Assembly: GCA_024114885.1 (NCBI GenBank)
Contig: CP099423.1
Location: 186,001 to 250,000 of the forward strand
Direction of reading: 5' to 3'
DNA: 64,000 nt
From: Septoria linicola
Taxonomy: Eukaryota > Ascomycota > Dothideomycetes > Mycosphaerellales > Mycosphaerellaceae
How positions within the stretch are numbered: position 1 is the stretch's first letter; each line of letters opens with the position of its first letter. Shown one piece after another: positions 52,621 through 63,360 of the stretch. The notes under the pieces were generated by a model. That model was not told where the DNA came from. It was given only the letters and a program-made list of their open reading frames with translations, and did no database searches. A program made the position numbers and the translations under genes.

Positions 52621-54405
52621 TCAGTTGGCTGCTACTACTGATCCCGCCCTCATTACAGCCGCGATCTCATCATCGATCAACGGGCCCTTGTAGATCTTCT
52701 TCGCATACAGGTAATACCACACTGCACTCAAGATCATCACTCCTCCAGTGATCACGATCGAGTAGTTCATGGTCTCAGCTGTAACATGGTAGTCTGGCGG
52801 CCACACACTCCAGAAGATGACAAAGGTCATGTAGCAGCATGCATAAATATTGTTCACTATGCCCAGCCATCCTGGAAGATGCCATGGCCCCCAAACGAGG
52901 CGGTTCTGCACAATCACGATGCCGGCTCCATCTGTACTCTCGTCCGAGTTTGTGGGTGATTTGCTGTCTCGTCCGCCGATAAGGTCTCTTGCGGAGGATG
53001 ATGATAGATCGTCTGCGATACTGCCATGCGGTTCAATCTGTCCTGTAATACGTCTCCAGAGTAAGAGCGAGGATGGGAACATATAGCTGCCGTAGAAGCC
53101 AGTGATGGTCAGCGAGACGACATCGTTGAAGGCCGTCTCTGAGCCAGCGTAGATGATTGTGAGCAAAGCAGCAATGAATGCTACTGACAGGACTGCTACC
53201 CAGGGAATCTTCGACTTGGCGCTGATCCTGGACAGTGTTGGCGACAGTGGTAGACCTCTGTCGCGAGCAAATGACCAAGCCATACGTGAGGCGGTAGTGG
53301 TAATGCCATTGGCGCAAGCCCAAGTGAGGAAGGTGACCAGTGCAGTCATAGCAGTGGCTCCCGCGATATCCTGCACGCTGTTCTGGAAGACCTGGATGAA
53401 CGGAAAGCCTGTAGGAGTGTTCAGCACTGAGTCCGTGTCACCAAGACAATACAGAATTGTGACCTGGTAGAAGTCAGCACAGATACTTGAGATCATCGAG
53501 CAGTGTCAAGACTGACGAGCATGACGAAGCCTACTGCGCCGTTGACAATCATGGCACTCAAAATCGCTTTAGGGATGTTGATTGCCGCATTGCTAACCTC
53601 TTCAGCCATATGGACACTGAGAGGGAGTCAGTCAAATTCCACCTTTAGTAAACACTTTCTCTCACCTAGCATCAGCGCCTACGAAAGTTGCGACATTCCC
53701 GAGAAAGCCAACGCAGTACGAAAGACTTTGTGTAGGCCATCCACCCTCGTTCATAGAAGTCTTCCACACGAACTCGTTCGACCTCAGCGACGGGGTCATC
53801 ACCCACAACGTCACGAGCACTGCCACGAACCCGCAAAGATGAATGATCATGACCGCAAAATTGAACTTCGGCAAAAGTCTCGGCAAGACGACGTTCATGA
53901 ATACACAAGCCAGGATGACGGCCCAGGTCAACAACATTCCTTGCCAGGGCTCGCTTGCATAGTCAGGATAGTCCAGCACAAGCACACCCTGAATAATCGT
54001 GCCTGCGAAGAGCGTCTCGGTAGCGACTGTCGCGATCCAAGCCAGAGTTGTCAGCCATCCAACGATGTAGCTGCTGACGACTTTCCAATCGTTCGGAGCT
54101 AGCATGTAAACCCAGTAGTACTGTCCGCCAGCAATCGGAGCCAAGGATGCCATTTCAGAGACGACAGTGTAGACAGACATGGTCGAGAACCAGGCGATGA
54201 TGAAGCCATAAACGGCACCGGCAGGTCCGCCATTGTTGAACGCTTGGCTGAAAAGGGCGAGGACTGTTTCCCATGTGATGAGCTCGCAAATGGCAAAACC
54301 GAGCAGAGTGTAGAAGTTGAAGCGACGCTGCAGAACCTGCTTTTTGCCGAGGAGGGCGAGAGCAGCGATATCTGTCGTTTCGCGGGTGGTAATTTGTTCA
54401 GACAT
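52621..54405 (-). CDS. APC-family permease (amino acid/GABA/choline type), three exons
   Basis: Exons are 53666-54405 (ATG 54405), 53517-53616 and 52621-53463; introns of 49 nt (GTGAGA...TCAG) and 53 nt (GTCAGT...CCAG); 560 residues. Twelve or so TM helices are expected. Typical parts: QRRFNFYTLLGFAICELITW at the start, GGPAGAVYGFIIAWFSTMSV, MASLAPIAGGQYYWVYMLAP, then SVHMAEEVSNAAINIPKAIL across the splice junction, and FARDRGLPLSPTLSRIS in exon 3. This matches the fungal choline/GABA/amino acid group of the APC superfamily; the substrate is not readable. The cytosolic loop after GRDSKSPTNSDE is a likely modification site. Single-copy here, with no linked catabolic gene. Confidence 0.88.
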
Positions 54406-55155
54406 GCTGGCGGATCTGCCAAGTGTCGCGTGATCTTCTTTGAGGTTGGTCTTGTCGGTAGGTCTGTGGCTTCTCAGCGAATAGATTTGAGTAGGAGGCA
54501 AAAGAAGCGTGGCTCGAAGTCCATGGGGCGCTTGAACAGTCGGTGTAGAGGACCGCAATCGGTCAACAATAATATCTTGAGGTGAGCGTTGTGCGTCGAA
54601 AAGGATGGCGGGATGAAGGAGTTGGCGAACTTTTGACAGCTCTCGGCTAGCACAGGATCTGGTGGAGATCTCGAATGCGAAAGGTAACCTTAAACTCCTC
54701 CTTCTCCAACTTCCCTACCGCCGCCACGTGCGAGTCTTGAAGTGCTGAACTCCGCACATCGAGACAAGCAAGCCTGCTGGATTTCCGATCTTGATTCACG
54801 AGGATGTGGACAGTCTGGTTGACACTCTTCGCGCCAGTCCTCTCCCTCTTTCGATGGTAGGACCATGCTGCCTCGGCAAGCACGGCACGGCTCAGAAACC
54901 GCAAATCAGACGTGTGATAACGCTACATCAGCAGCGTAGTAAGCTTCAAATGCTGCAAGGCCGGCCGTCAAAGGTGCTGACGACGAAGAACGGTTGGCTA
55001 CAAGCTCAACCAAGCTTGTGAGGCGTTTGCTTGGTCAAAATGGCGCAGAACCGATGACGGCATGAGAAAGTGGTCAGAGCGCTGATCTTGGCAGTCGCGT
55101 CGCGAGAACCAGAACGAGGCAGACAACATGCCAGACATCATACCTAGGACTGATT
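54406..55155. other. Intergenic, no supported gene
   Basis: About 750 bases upstream of the APC permease and downstream of the disordered protein. Only short frames are present. Confidence 0.4.
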
Positions 55156-58100
55156 TCATTGCCTGCGCTGCCGATGGCGCCGTATCCGTATATCTACTGC
55201 AGACTCGCCTCGCTTGAGAGTCCGACCGCGATGCCCTGAGCTTCTTTGCCCACTCCGCCCTGATCGTGCATCAGACACCTCAATCTGTACCATGAAGGAC
55301 TCCGCTCCGTCGCTACCCATGCTCGAAGTTTGGATGCGGCGCCTGTCCACGTTGAAGAAAGACTGCGATACTGTCTCCAGTTTTGAAGCAAGCAGCGCTG
55401 TCCCGTCGGACTGAGTGCTCCGCTGAACCACATCCTCACTAGTATCGAAGACGATTTCTACTTTGTGCAGTGGACTTGGCTGCGCTTTCTTCGGCTTGTA
55501 TCTCCCGTGGGAAGGGCAGATAGCTTTGCCGCCACTTCTGTGCTTTGGATGCAGTGGGCAAAGAGGACTGTTCGGCAGATGGTCAGGCACGTTCTGCTCG
55601 AAGCCAAGCACGACTTCATCATCCGCTTCATCGTCCTCCTCCATTGTCTCATCGATGAGTCCGCGAATGGCCTGTTGCTCGGATCGGATGCTGTCGTAGT
55701 ATCTCTTGCTGAAAGGAGTCTGCTCGAACTCGGTCACAACCAGATCCTCTGCTGTAATCGAAATGGGACCTGGGCGTTCAGGGCTGCTTTGGCTATGTCG
55801 ACCTTCTCCAATCTTCTCATCCGCGTCCGCTTGTACTTTGACCACGTCTTCACTGTCGACCTGCTTACAGACCTGGCTACTACGCGAGACTTTCCGCGCT
55901 AGCTTGCCGTTCCGCACGTTGACCGAGGACCGCGAGGCTCGTAGATGCAAACTTGGTATCGAAATCCTCTTCAAACCTGAACGCTTGTGGTCTGGCAGTG
56001 CCTCCTCGAAGCTCTGATTGGTGACTCCTAGTGAGGACACCCTTCGAAGTCCATGCATCAAACCTTTCCATATGCTCGACTTCTTGCGCAGCACAGGCTC
56101 TTGAAATGTTAGAGCTTGACTCCTCATCTCCTTCAAGTCACTTGCGGCAGAACCGAAAATGACAGTAGAAGTCGTTGCCCTGATGCGGGCTGTGTCGACA
56201 GGTGGTATGCCCCATTTGTTGCTCGCGCCCGACCCAGCTTCCGAGCCAATGGCCGACAGAGGGAGGCGGCCAGGCGAGGCCTTTCTACTTGTGTCGAAAG
56301 AATCTGTCGAGCTCGCAAGCGTACCTCTGTGAAGAAGGTGTGGTCGTCGCCGGGGTAGCGCCATGGGAGAAAGCGCTTCTGAAGAAGATCTGTTACGACG
56401 TCGCGATCGGGATGAATAAGGAGTTGTCGGCACATCCTCTGCAACATTCTCTTCATAGGTACCGTATCCAGTAGAAGCATGACCAGGTGATCGAGCCACT
56501 GATTGATCGCTGTCGTCACGATATATCCTGGGACGAGCAAAGTACGATGGCGCCTGGAGCTCTGGCACTATTGAACGATTTCGCACACTATGGCTGTCAG
56601 CCGGACTACTGATTGTAATGCCAGGCGTTCCAGTTCTTGTCGCTGGAACTGGGCGAGCACGGCGAGGCTTCCCTTGCTTCCTGAATGCACTGTAGTCAAT
56701 TTCTTCATTGAAAGCTGTCTTGCGGAACAAACTAAACAGGGCGCTGGACTTCCGCTTCTTCGAGTTTGAGGCTGTTGACAGTCCTGTCGCAGTCTTGGGA
56801 AGGTCTCGAGACGCGTTGCCAACCGGGTCGCGTAACTCGATGCCGACTCGCGGGGTGTATGTTTCGCTCTCTGCTGGCGTTCGCGCGGGTGTGAACTCTT
56901 TGCTATGCATGGTCTCGGTATTCCAAGTATGGAAATAAGAATCTCCTTGGTGGAATACTGATGCCCTGGTCATGCCGGGCTCTTCCTCTGGAGGTGTCAC
57001 ATCATGGTAGTGCTTCGCGGATGGCTTCATTCCATGTTGCTTGTCGATATGTTTGCTCGATTTGGCGCCTGATGGCACCTGTGGATGAATGACAGCTTTC
57101 GATGGCAACTGGAGAACAGGTGTATTGCGGTCATCCTTCGAGAGACGACCCGAGTCCTCAAAACGAAGCTGGCGGTATGCTTTGCTCGGCAAACGCAGTG
57201 GACTTGCTCCTGGCGGCATCGATGCCACGAACTGTTGCGATGATGTGGCGCGCGGCAAAACTGGCCGAGATGTAGTAGGTCTGAGCGCCGTTACAGAAGC
57301 CTTGCGCTTCGACTGGGCATGATGTAAACGAACTGTCTGCACTTTGCTCAATGGCTTCATTGGTGGTTCTGACCGCAGCAGTTCCGGAAGCGTGAGTGGT
57401 AATGGTTTCGCAGGTGGTGTATGTGGAGTTACACTCTTTGTGGTCGATTCAAGAAGTCCAGTGTCTTCGACCACTTTCGGTGTGTAGAATGAAGTCGAAC
57501 GTGGATCACGCAGAGCGGCTTTGACGATCGATGACTTGGGAATCAGATGCTGCGATGGTTTGCTCCCCTTCCGAAGCAATCGCAAGTCCGGCTTACTTCT
57601 TCGTAGGCCATACGCAAAACTGCTGGCATGAGACTCCTGGGAGGTGATCGACGATATAGTGCTAAAGGAGTGATGAGATCGCTGAGATCCGGGCGTCGTT
57701 GGAAGGGTCAAACTCTGTGGCGGAGTCGGTCCCATGGGCAGAGGTGTGCTTGCTATCATCAAGCGCATCTTCGATCTGTATTCCGCAAGCGAGTCTGGGC
57801 TGGGCGTTAAAATGCTGGCATCGGAGCCAGTACTCCCTCCCACGAGCTGTGGTGATATTGCCGGGGCGGTGCGTGGCCATGGTGACGACGTTGACGCTCC
57901 CGGTCCAGATTCCTGTCGTTGGATGGCTGCCGCTTGGATGGTCGCGGATGAGGACTCGCTTCGGGATAGTCCTCCTGCTAGTACCGTTGACGACTCCCGC
58001 GACGACTCTCGCGACGAGGCTCTCTTCTCGACGAAGATTGGCGATTCCTGGGCAGATGCGATACGTCCTCTGGAGAGGAATGGCGATGTCGAGCTTTCCT

Positions 58101-58227
58101 CGGATGGCGCCGCTCGTACTCCTCTTCCTCCTCGACTTTGTGCTCTAGGTTGGAGATTTGGCTCTTCAACTTTTGCTTCTCCTTGCTGCTGTAGTTCTTG
58201 AAACAAGCCACTGGATACAGACTGCAT
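55156..58227 (-). CDS. Large disordered protein, unknown function, N-terminus uncertain
   Basis: The frame is open from 58845, but its first ATG is at 58227, giving 1023 residues. It is Ser/Pro/Arg-rich and mostly disordered, with many possible phosphosites (RSSSEALSPMALPRRRPHLL) and a structured-looking C-terminal part with DEADDEVVLGFEQNVPDHLP followed by a Cys/His motif CPLHPKHRSGGKAICPSH. It resembles fungal scaffold or polarity-type proteins only by composition. In 57978-58316 a second minus frame of 112 codons is open and also looks protein-like (KEKQKLKSQISNLEHKVEEE), so the true first exons may use that frame or lie further upstream. Confidence 0.6.
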   Translation of the reverse strand: MQSVSSGLFQELQQQGEAKVEEPNLQPRAQSRGGRGVRAAPSEESSTSPFLSRGRIASAQESPIFVEKRASSRESSRESSTVLAGGLSRSESSSATIQAAAIQRQESGPGASTSSPWPRTAPAISPQLVGGSTGSDASILTPSPDSLAEYRSKMRLMIASTPLPMGPTPPQSLTLPTTPGSQRSHHSFSTISSITSQESHASSFAYGLRRSKPDLRLLRKGSKPSQHLIPKSSIVKAALRDPRSTSFYTPKVVEDTGLLESTTKSVTPHTPPAKPLPLTLPELLRSEPPMKPLSKVQTVRLHHAQSKRKASVTALRPTTSRPVLPRATSSQQFVASMPPGASPLRLPSKAYRQLRFEDSGRLSKDDRNTPVLQLPSKAVIHPQVPSGAKSSKHIDKQHGMKPSAKHYHDVTPPEEEPGMTRASVFHQGDSYFHTWNTETMHSKEFTPARTPAESETYTPRVGIELRDPVGNASRDLPKTATGLSTASNSKKRKSSALFSLFRKTAFNEEIDYSAFRKQGKPRRARPVPATRTGTPGITISSPADSHSVRNRSIVPELQAPSYFARPRIYRDDSDQSVARSPGHASTGYGTYEENVAEDVPTTPYSSRSRRRNRSSSEALSPMALPRRRPHLLHRGTLASSTDSFDTSRKASPGRLPLSAIGSEAGSGASNKWGIPPVDTARIRATTSTVIFGSAASDLKEMRSQALTFQEPVLRKKSSIWKGLMHGLRRVSSLGVTNQSFEEALPDHKRSGLKRISIPSLHLRASRSSVNVRNGKLARKVSRSSQVCKQVDSEDVVKVQADADEKIGEGRHSQSSPERPGPISITAEDLVVTEFEQTPFSKRYYDSIRSEQQAIRGLIDETMEEDDEADDEVVLGFEQNVPDHLPNSPLCPLHPKHRSGGKAICPSHGRYKPKKAQPSPLHKVEIVFDTSEDVVQRSTQSDGTALLASKLETVSQSFFNVDRRRIQTSSMGSDGAESFMVQIEVSDARSGRSGQRSSGHRGRTLKRGESAVDIRIRRHRQRRQ

Positions 58228-60167
58228 AGCCCCGCCGTCAATAGTGAGACCACCAGAAATACTCCCTTCCCGTTCCTGTGCTTCTCGTTGTGTTTGGTGT
58301 AGATGCTTGGCGGCATCTTCGATAGTCGTAGAGGTGTAGGTTCTTAGGAGTGCCTCAAAGGCGCGTTCAGCAATGGTTGCCGCTGGATGTGTTGACGGTG
58401 GCGATTTATCTGCTAATACGTCGTCACGTCTTTCCAGTTGCTGAAGATGAATGCCGGCTGTTGTTATTGAGGTGCCGAAGATGAGTGAGGTCCGCCACGT
58501 GCTGCCGTGATAACTGTCAGAAAAGAACAATCGAGATTCCGAGTGGTCCGAGAGGTAGTTGCAGATGAGCTTGAATGTCGTTGTTGAAGCCGATGACAGT
58601 CGAGGAAAAGGCGAAAGCGCGATCGTGTCAGTGGAACTCCAGAGAAAAGAAGTGGCGCTTCCAGAATCAAGGTTTCGCTTACAAGTGAAGCAGAAGCAAG
58701 CACAGTCGGCTATTGACACTCGTAGCTTCGCGATTCTCAATTCCCTCCAGACTGCACGCTCTCTACAAGTGCTATTACAGCTTCCTAACCTCGCTCGTGG
58801 CTTGTCATACGATGCAAACGTGTTCGATGTGGCACATGACGCCAAATCCCAGCTTCACATACTACACGATCGATGCGCGCACATGTCAGGCGGCTGAGAC
58901 GCAGTCCCATGCCACACTCCAATGTACCGTTACGATTTCCAGCCTAGATCCAATTGCTACATAGGACTGTAACACTCCTTGTAGTCAAGCGCTTTCAAAG
59001 GCGGACTGGGCCGTGAGTAGCTGAAGTGAACCAGACATCCAGGCCCTCCATCCAGGCTACAACTGGGGTCAGTGTTTTGTTCGGCTTGCTCGATCATCTC
59101 TGGGGTATATTTGTTTCGGTACAGTCCTAACAAGATCACTCTCCTGTACACAATTTTGATTGATTGGCATTCTCTCCATTCTCAGAGATCAATCGAGTCC
59201 AGCTAGAAGTTCTGACATTCTCGATTCATCACCAGAGAAGTAGGTCGTACTGCAGAATAACGGGAAAGCTGCCTCTGAACTGCTTAGGCTGAAGGACCAG
59301 ATATCTTGCATTTCGTATAGGCTCTCATGAGCTCTAGAATTCTCAATCGTGATTGATCTGAGCACGGTGAAGCTGCCTATCACATCTGTAGTCCTCATCT
59401 CCGAGACACCATATCCAAAGACACGTTCCTGACCCAAAGCCTCCATACTGACCAGCCCGAATGTCCAGCACGCTCTGTCTTGTGTCTCACTCTCTACGCA
59501 GATCGAGATGGCACGGATGGCCTTGGTATTCTCTGTTCAGCAGAGAAAGCTTGAATCGTGTGCAACACTTCTCGAGAAGATGGAGCAGAACCTCAGCCTA
59601 CTGCCTCACGTCTTACTACCGCGGCTACTGTGAATATGTAGAGAACGACAGAGCATTCATTCGTGCTGGCTTCTAGTTTGCTCAACTTGCATCTGGCGTC
59701 GTAGACGTTGAGCCAGCATCGAGACACCACATTTTTGCCCCTGACTCTTCTCCACCAAATTCGCCCTTTGCTTAGCTTTTCGACGTCGCTCCCATTACCG
59801 CAGCCACCAATGGCAAGTAGAGAGCTCAACGGTCTACACAAATGGTCACGTTCATTCTTGGCGATCGCACATTAGGCGCACAGATCGAAATACAATCACG
59901 AGAAAGAACATGGAGGCATATATGTCACGAAACACGCGGAAAGATCAATGAAACAATGAGACAATTGAGCACCGTGTGAAAGTTTTCTGTCGGTTTCTCT
60001 GCAGTTATCTGCTAGCTAGACTCGTAGCCAGCCTCGATACGCATGCTGTCGTGATGTGATGTGCCCCCTTTCTCTGCTGATTCTGTTGTGCTCAGACTAG
60101 CCGGAGGTCGTTCTCAACGCCTCGGCGGGTGAAGAAGGTCGTGAAAGTCGTTTGTGGTGAGAGGAGC
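58228..60167. other. Upstream region with weak minus-strand fragments
   Basis: Probable leader and upstream exons of the disordered protein at 58228-58845. Minus frames at 59189-59446 (85 codons, real ATG at 59446, FTVLRSITIENSRAHESLYE) and 58957-59151 could be exons of a small unknown gene. No family and no convincing junction between them. Confidence 0.25.
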
Positions 60168-60605
60168 TTAGACCCAGTTCCACTCGAGGCCGGAGAAGCG
60201 AGTTGGAGCGGCGTCGTTGGTGATGTCGCGCCAAGCGCCACCAGCGAAGTCGAGGTCGTTGTTGGTACACCCAGTGCAGCGATCGACCACGGTGACGGTG
60301 ACGGTCTTGCCAGTGGCAGGCAAGGTGGCCTTGATCTGCTTACCGCAGTAGGCGTTGTTGTTGGGGTTGGTGCCGACCGTGGCAGTGTCGTAGAGATCGT
60401 GGCCGATGGCGACCACGTAGTCATTGTCGCCGTGAGTCTCGCCACAAGCGCCTGCGAAGAGGATGGTCAGTACAAGATGAGACATGCAAGGGACGGGACT
60501 ACTGGAAGACTTACCGAGAGCAGCGTTGTAGTACGTGAGATCTCCGGTGATGGCCTGAACGGCGACGAAGCTGAGAGCAGCAATAAGTGCCTTGGTGAAC
60601 TGCAT
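60168..60605 (-). CDS. Secreted RlpA-like/expansin-like (barwin fold) protein, two exons
   Basis: Exon 1 is 60515-60605 (ATG 60605), intron 60452-60514 (63 nt, GTAAGT...CGCAG), exon 2 is 60168-60451; 124 residues. The signal peptide is FTKALIAALSFVAVQA. The mature protein is one double-psi beta-barrel: GDLTYYNAALGACGETHGDN, YVVAIGHDLYDT, AYCGKQIKATL, VTVVDRCTGC and NNDLDFAGGAWRDI, the RlpA-like pattern with the DRC and DLD motifs. Small secreted proteins of this kind bind or loosen cell-wall polysaccharides, and some act at plant surfaces. There is no carbohydrate-binding extension. The catalytic Asp of DRCxGC/DLD is present. Confidence 0.88.
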   Translation of the reverse strand: MQFTKALIAALSFVAVQAITGDLTYYNAALGKSSSSPVPCMSHLVLTILFAGACGETHGDNDYVVAIGHDLYDTATVGTNPNNNAYCGKQIKATLPATGKTVTVTVVDRCTGCTNNDLDFAGGAWRDITNDAAPTRFSGLEWNWV

Positions 60606-63360
60606 GTTGCTGAAGAGAGTGGTTGATTGCGTGTTTGTTGTGTGTGTGAGTGATGTTATGTTGCTGAAGAGTGTTGGAAGTAGTGCTGTCTGGTGGTCGT
60701 GGTGTTCGTGGTTGAAGAAGGAAATCGAAAATGGAGACCTGGAGGTGGGTTTGATATGGAAGAATCATGCAGGCTTGCCTGAGACACCAATTGGGGAGGA
60801 AATTGGGCCAAGTGAAGGGAATCACTTCCGTCACTTCAAATCCCCACCACTCACTCGGGCAATGAGGAGATTGTTGATGTGCTCAGCCATAATGCGCAGT
60901 GACGGAGAGGTGCCGTCGCTATACACTCATCATCTCATGGCAGCTATAAGGTAGTGTTGTCGTTTCGTATATTGGTGATCGTAGTGGAGAAGACGTGGTT
61001 CTGGCGGAAGCGCTATGTGTGCTCACACGACCTCCACAGCTGACGCCCTCCACAGCTGACGCTATTCAGGCGACTCCTCGGGAGCAGCTTGTGCTCACCG
61101 ATTGCTCTCACTCGAGGTGGAGCGATTGTGCCTCTAGAGTGCCTTCACTTGAGGTGCCTCGACTCCAGTACTGACTCTAGCGCCCGACTGACATGAAGCA
61201 TCCAACGACGCAGAAACCATGAGACGCGCAACATCAGGCTGGACAGCGGATGGACGTATACGCCGTAAAGACGACTCATACACCAGTACCGGAGGCGCAT
61301 CGATTATTACTACGATACCCGGACGTAGCCTCCTCGCCATGGTCGGAAGTGGGCGCTTGATCCAAAGCTTCGCGGCATGGAATGCCTCTCTGACTCGATC
61401 ATCTCCAGAGCCACCGCTGTATCTAGCACTACCTGCATCGATGTTTTGGGAAAGACCCGCAGCGAGCCTTCGTATTGTGCTAGACGGTGGCAGTGAAAGA
61501 GCCTCGCGGGCATGCTGTGAGTACCACCAAAGCAAGCTGGTAAGGACAAGAGCTCAAGAGTCTCTCAGACCAAGATCGAAGTGTCGACAGCCGGCATATC
61601 ATCTATGACAGACTTGCGTGCAGCATGAGTATCAAGCATTTAAAGAAGGCAAGTATGGGAGAGTCAATCGCCAACGCCCAAGAACTCTGCCGCACATACA
61701 ATGCCGTGCGTCACGGCTGCGCGGTATACCACACTAGATCTATTATCAAGATGCGATACTACGCAGTGTCTGTTGATCTTGAGGGGCTGCATCAGCGCGC
61801 GGTTTTTGTCCTGCAATTGGAAGGCTGGCCTAGTCTGTTGTCGTAGGCTCGCGGCAAGTCCTGCTTTGTCCGCGCTGCGAGCAATGCACACAAATCGAAG
61901 ATCGCGGTCATAGACTTGCTGGAGGTAGTTCGTGTGCTACTCTCACACTTGTGGTATGGACGATCTGCTTTCTGAGCATGTCGTTCTGGTTGCCGATGTC
62001 ATGCTGAGATCTGCCTTTGCATCGTAATGCAGCGGCGCAAGGCCTAGCGATAGCGTACTGGAGTCTCACATATACATGCGGTGTGATTGCTGGCTTTTAT
62101 CACTCTTTCAGCTGCGAGACAATGCTCGTTGTCCTTCTTGTGCAGGAGGTGAGGTTGGTGCAGGAAGGTTCTGCCAGGGTCGATGTGGAGGAACACATCC
62201 GAGGCCAAGGACGACGGGCTCTCCTTCCTTACACGCCTCACCTGCCTCCTTCTCTTGCTGCACGTCGATCTTGCTCTGCTGCCTAAAGATCATGAGTCCT
62301 AACGATTGTCTGTGATGCCGCCATCAGAGTTCAGACAGTGCATGACCTGCATGAGCCTGCTTCTCAGCCGGCGGCGAGTCTCTCAACCTTCGAATAGGGT
62401 CGCTCTCGTCGACTGAGGCTAGGCACAGATAGGTCATGCAATGAAACGAGGGACAGACGGTGAGTTTGAGCACATATGCGCAAGAATTCTGCTGTTCCTG
62501 GCAAAAGCAGCACAAAGAAGAACCTCGTGGCTCAAACACGTCAATCAGACTTTGCCTGGCTCTGCTTTTGGTCCCGCTGCGAGAGGCTCTTGGAGCTCTC
62601 GTAGCAACGGAGATAACTTGCCTCATGAGCACTTTACAAGCGCAGGCATGGAACACGGCGCACGAATGAATTTGGAGATGTACGGCAAACGACAGCATAC
62701 TACATCTACACGGATTCTACCCATTGTTTGACCTACCGCGCCAGCCATCTTTGGCGGTCGTGCTCGTCCGGAAGCTGCTCGCATTTGCGCTGGCCGAGAT
62801 AGCTGCGAAGAGCGTAGACATGAACAATCAACATCGCCGGCGTAAAGAACGGGCAAGGTAACAGTAGCGAAGCCCACGCTGCTTCTCTTTTTGCCGATCG
62901 CGGCCATCGACATTAACGATTGGTCATAGTCTCTCCGGAATACGAGAGACATCACTGAGGGCTTCCTGATTTTACACGGCTTCTGGTGGGCACGATTTGC
63001 CCGACAGTGATCTGGCAGCAGCCGCAGGAGCAGTGTGAGGACTTGGATACCAGAAGTCCTCGGTTGAGGACGCGGCACTTGTGACGTCGCAACATTTGCT
63101 CTGGACGATGATGATCTTTTCGAAGCGTACTCTATCGACTATCATCTATGACTCCCACACGCCTTCTCCGGCACAGGATATCTGTCTTGGAGGAGCTGGA
63201 CACATTGACCCAGCGCTACAAGCCTTTACGCACTAGAAGAGTTGACTCGCGACATCCGGCAGAAGCTCTGGAAATTCTTTCACATCCCACCTGGCTCGCA
63301 TCACGCGGCAGCGATGCTAGTCAAACCAACCTGATGGGAACCTGACCGTGGTTCGTGCAC
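60606..63360. other. Gene-poor accessory stretch
   Basis: About 2.75 kb without a supported gene. A perfect 16-bp unit CCTCCACAGCTGACGC is repeated twice in tandem at 61031-61062. Frames such as minus 61134-61535 and minus 62623-63078 lack domain features and compositional support. The first 300 bases carry the promoter of the RlpA-like gene. Confidence 0.4.
61031..61062. repeat. 16-bp tandem duplication
   Basis: CCTCCACAGCTGACGC occurs twice back to back without mismatch, in an otherwise empty region. Confidence 0.9.

Noticed and set aside
43784..54405. Secondary-metabolite cluster (GMC enzyme, MFS, permease)
   Set aside because: No PKS, NRPS, terpene synthase or pathway regulator; the genes between are TVP23, an F-box protein and an orphan. 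The MFS gene is of siderophore type.
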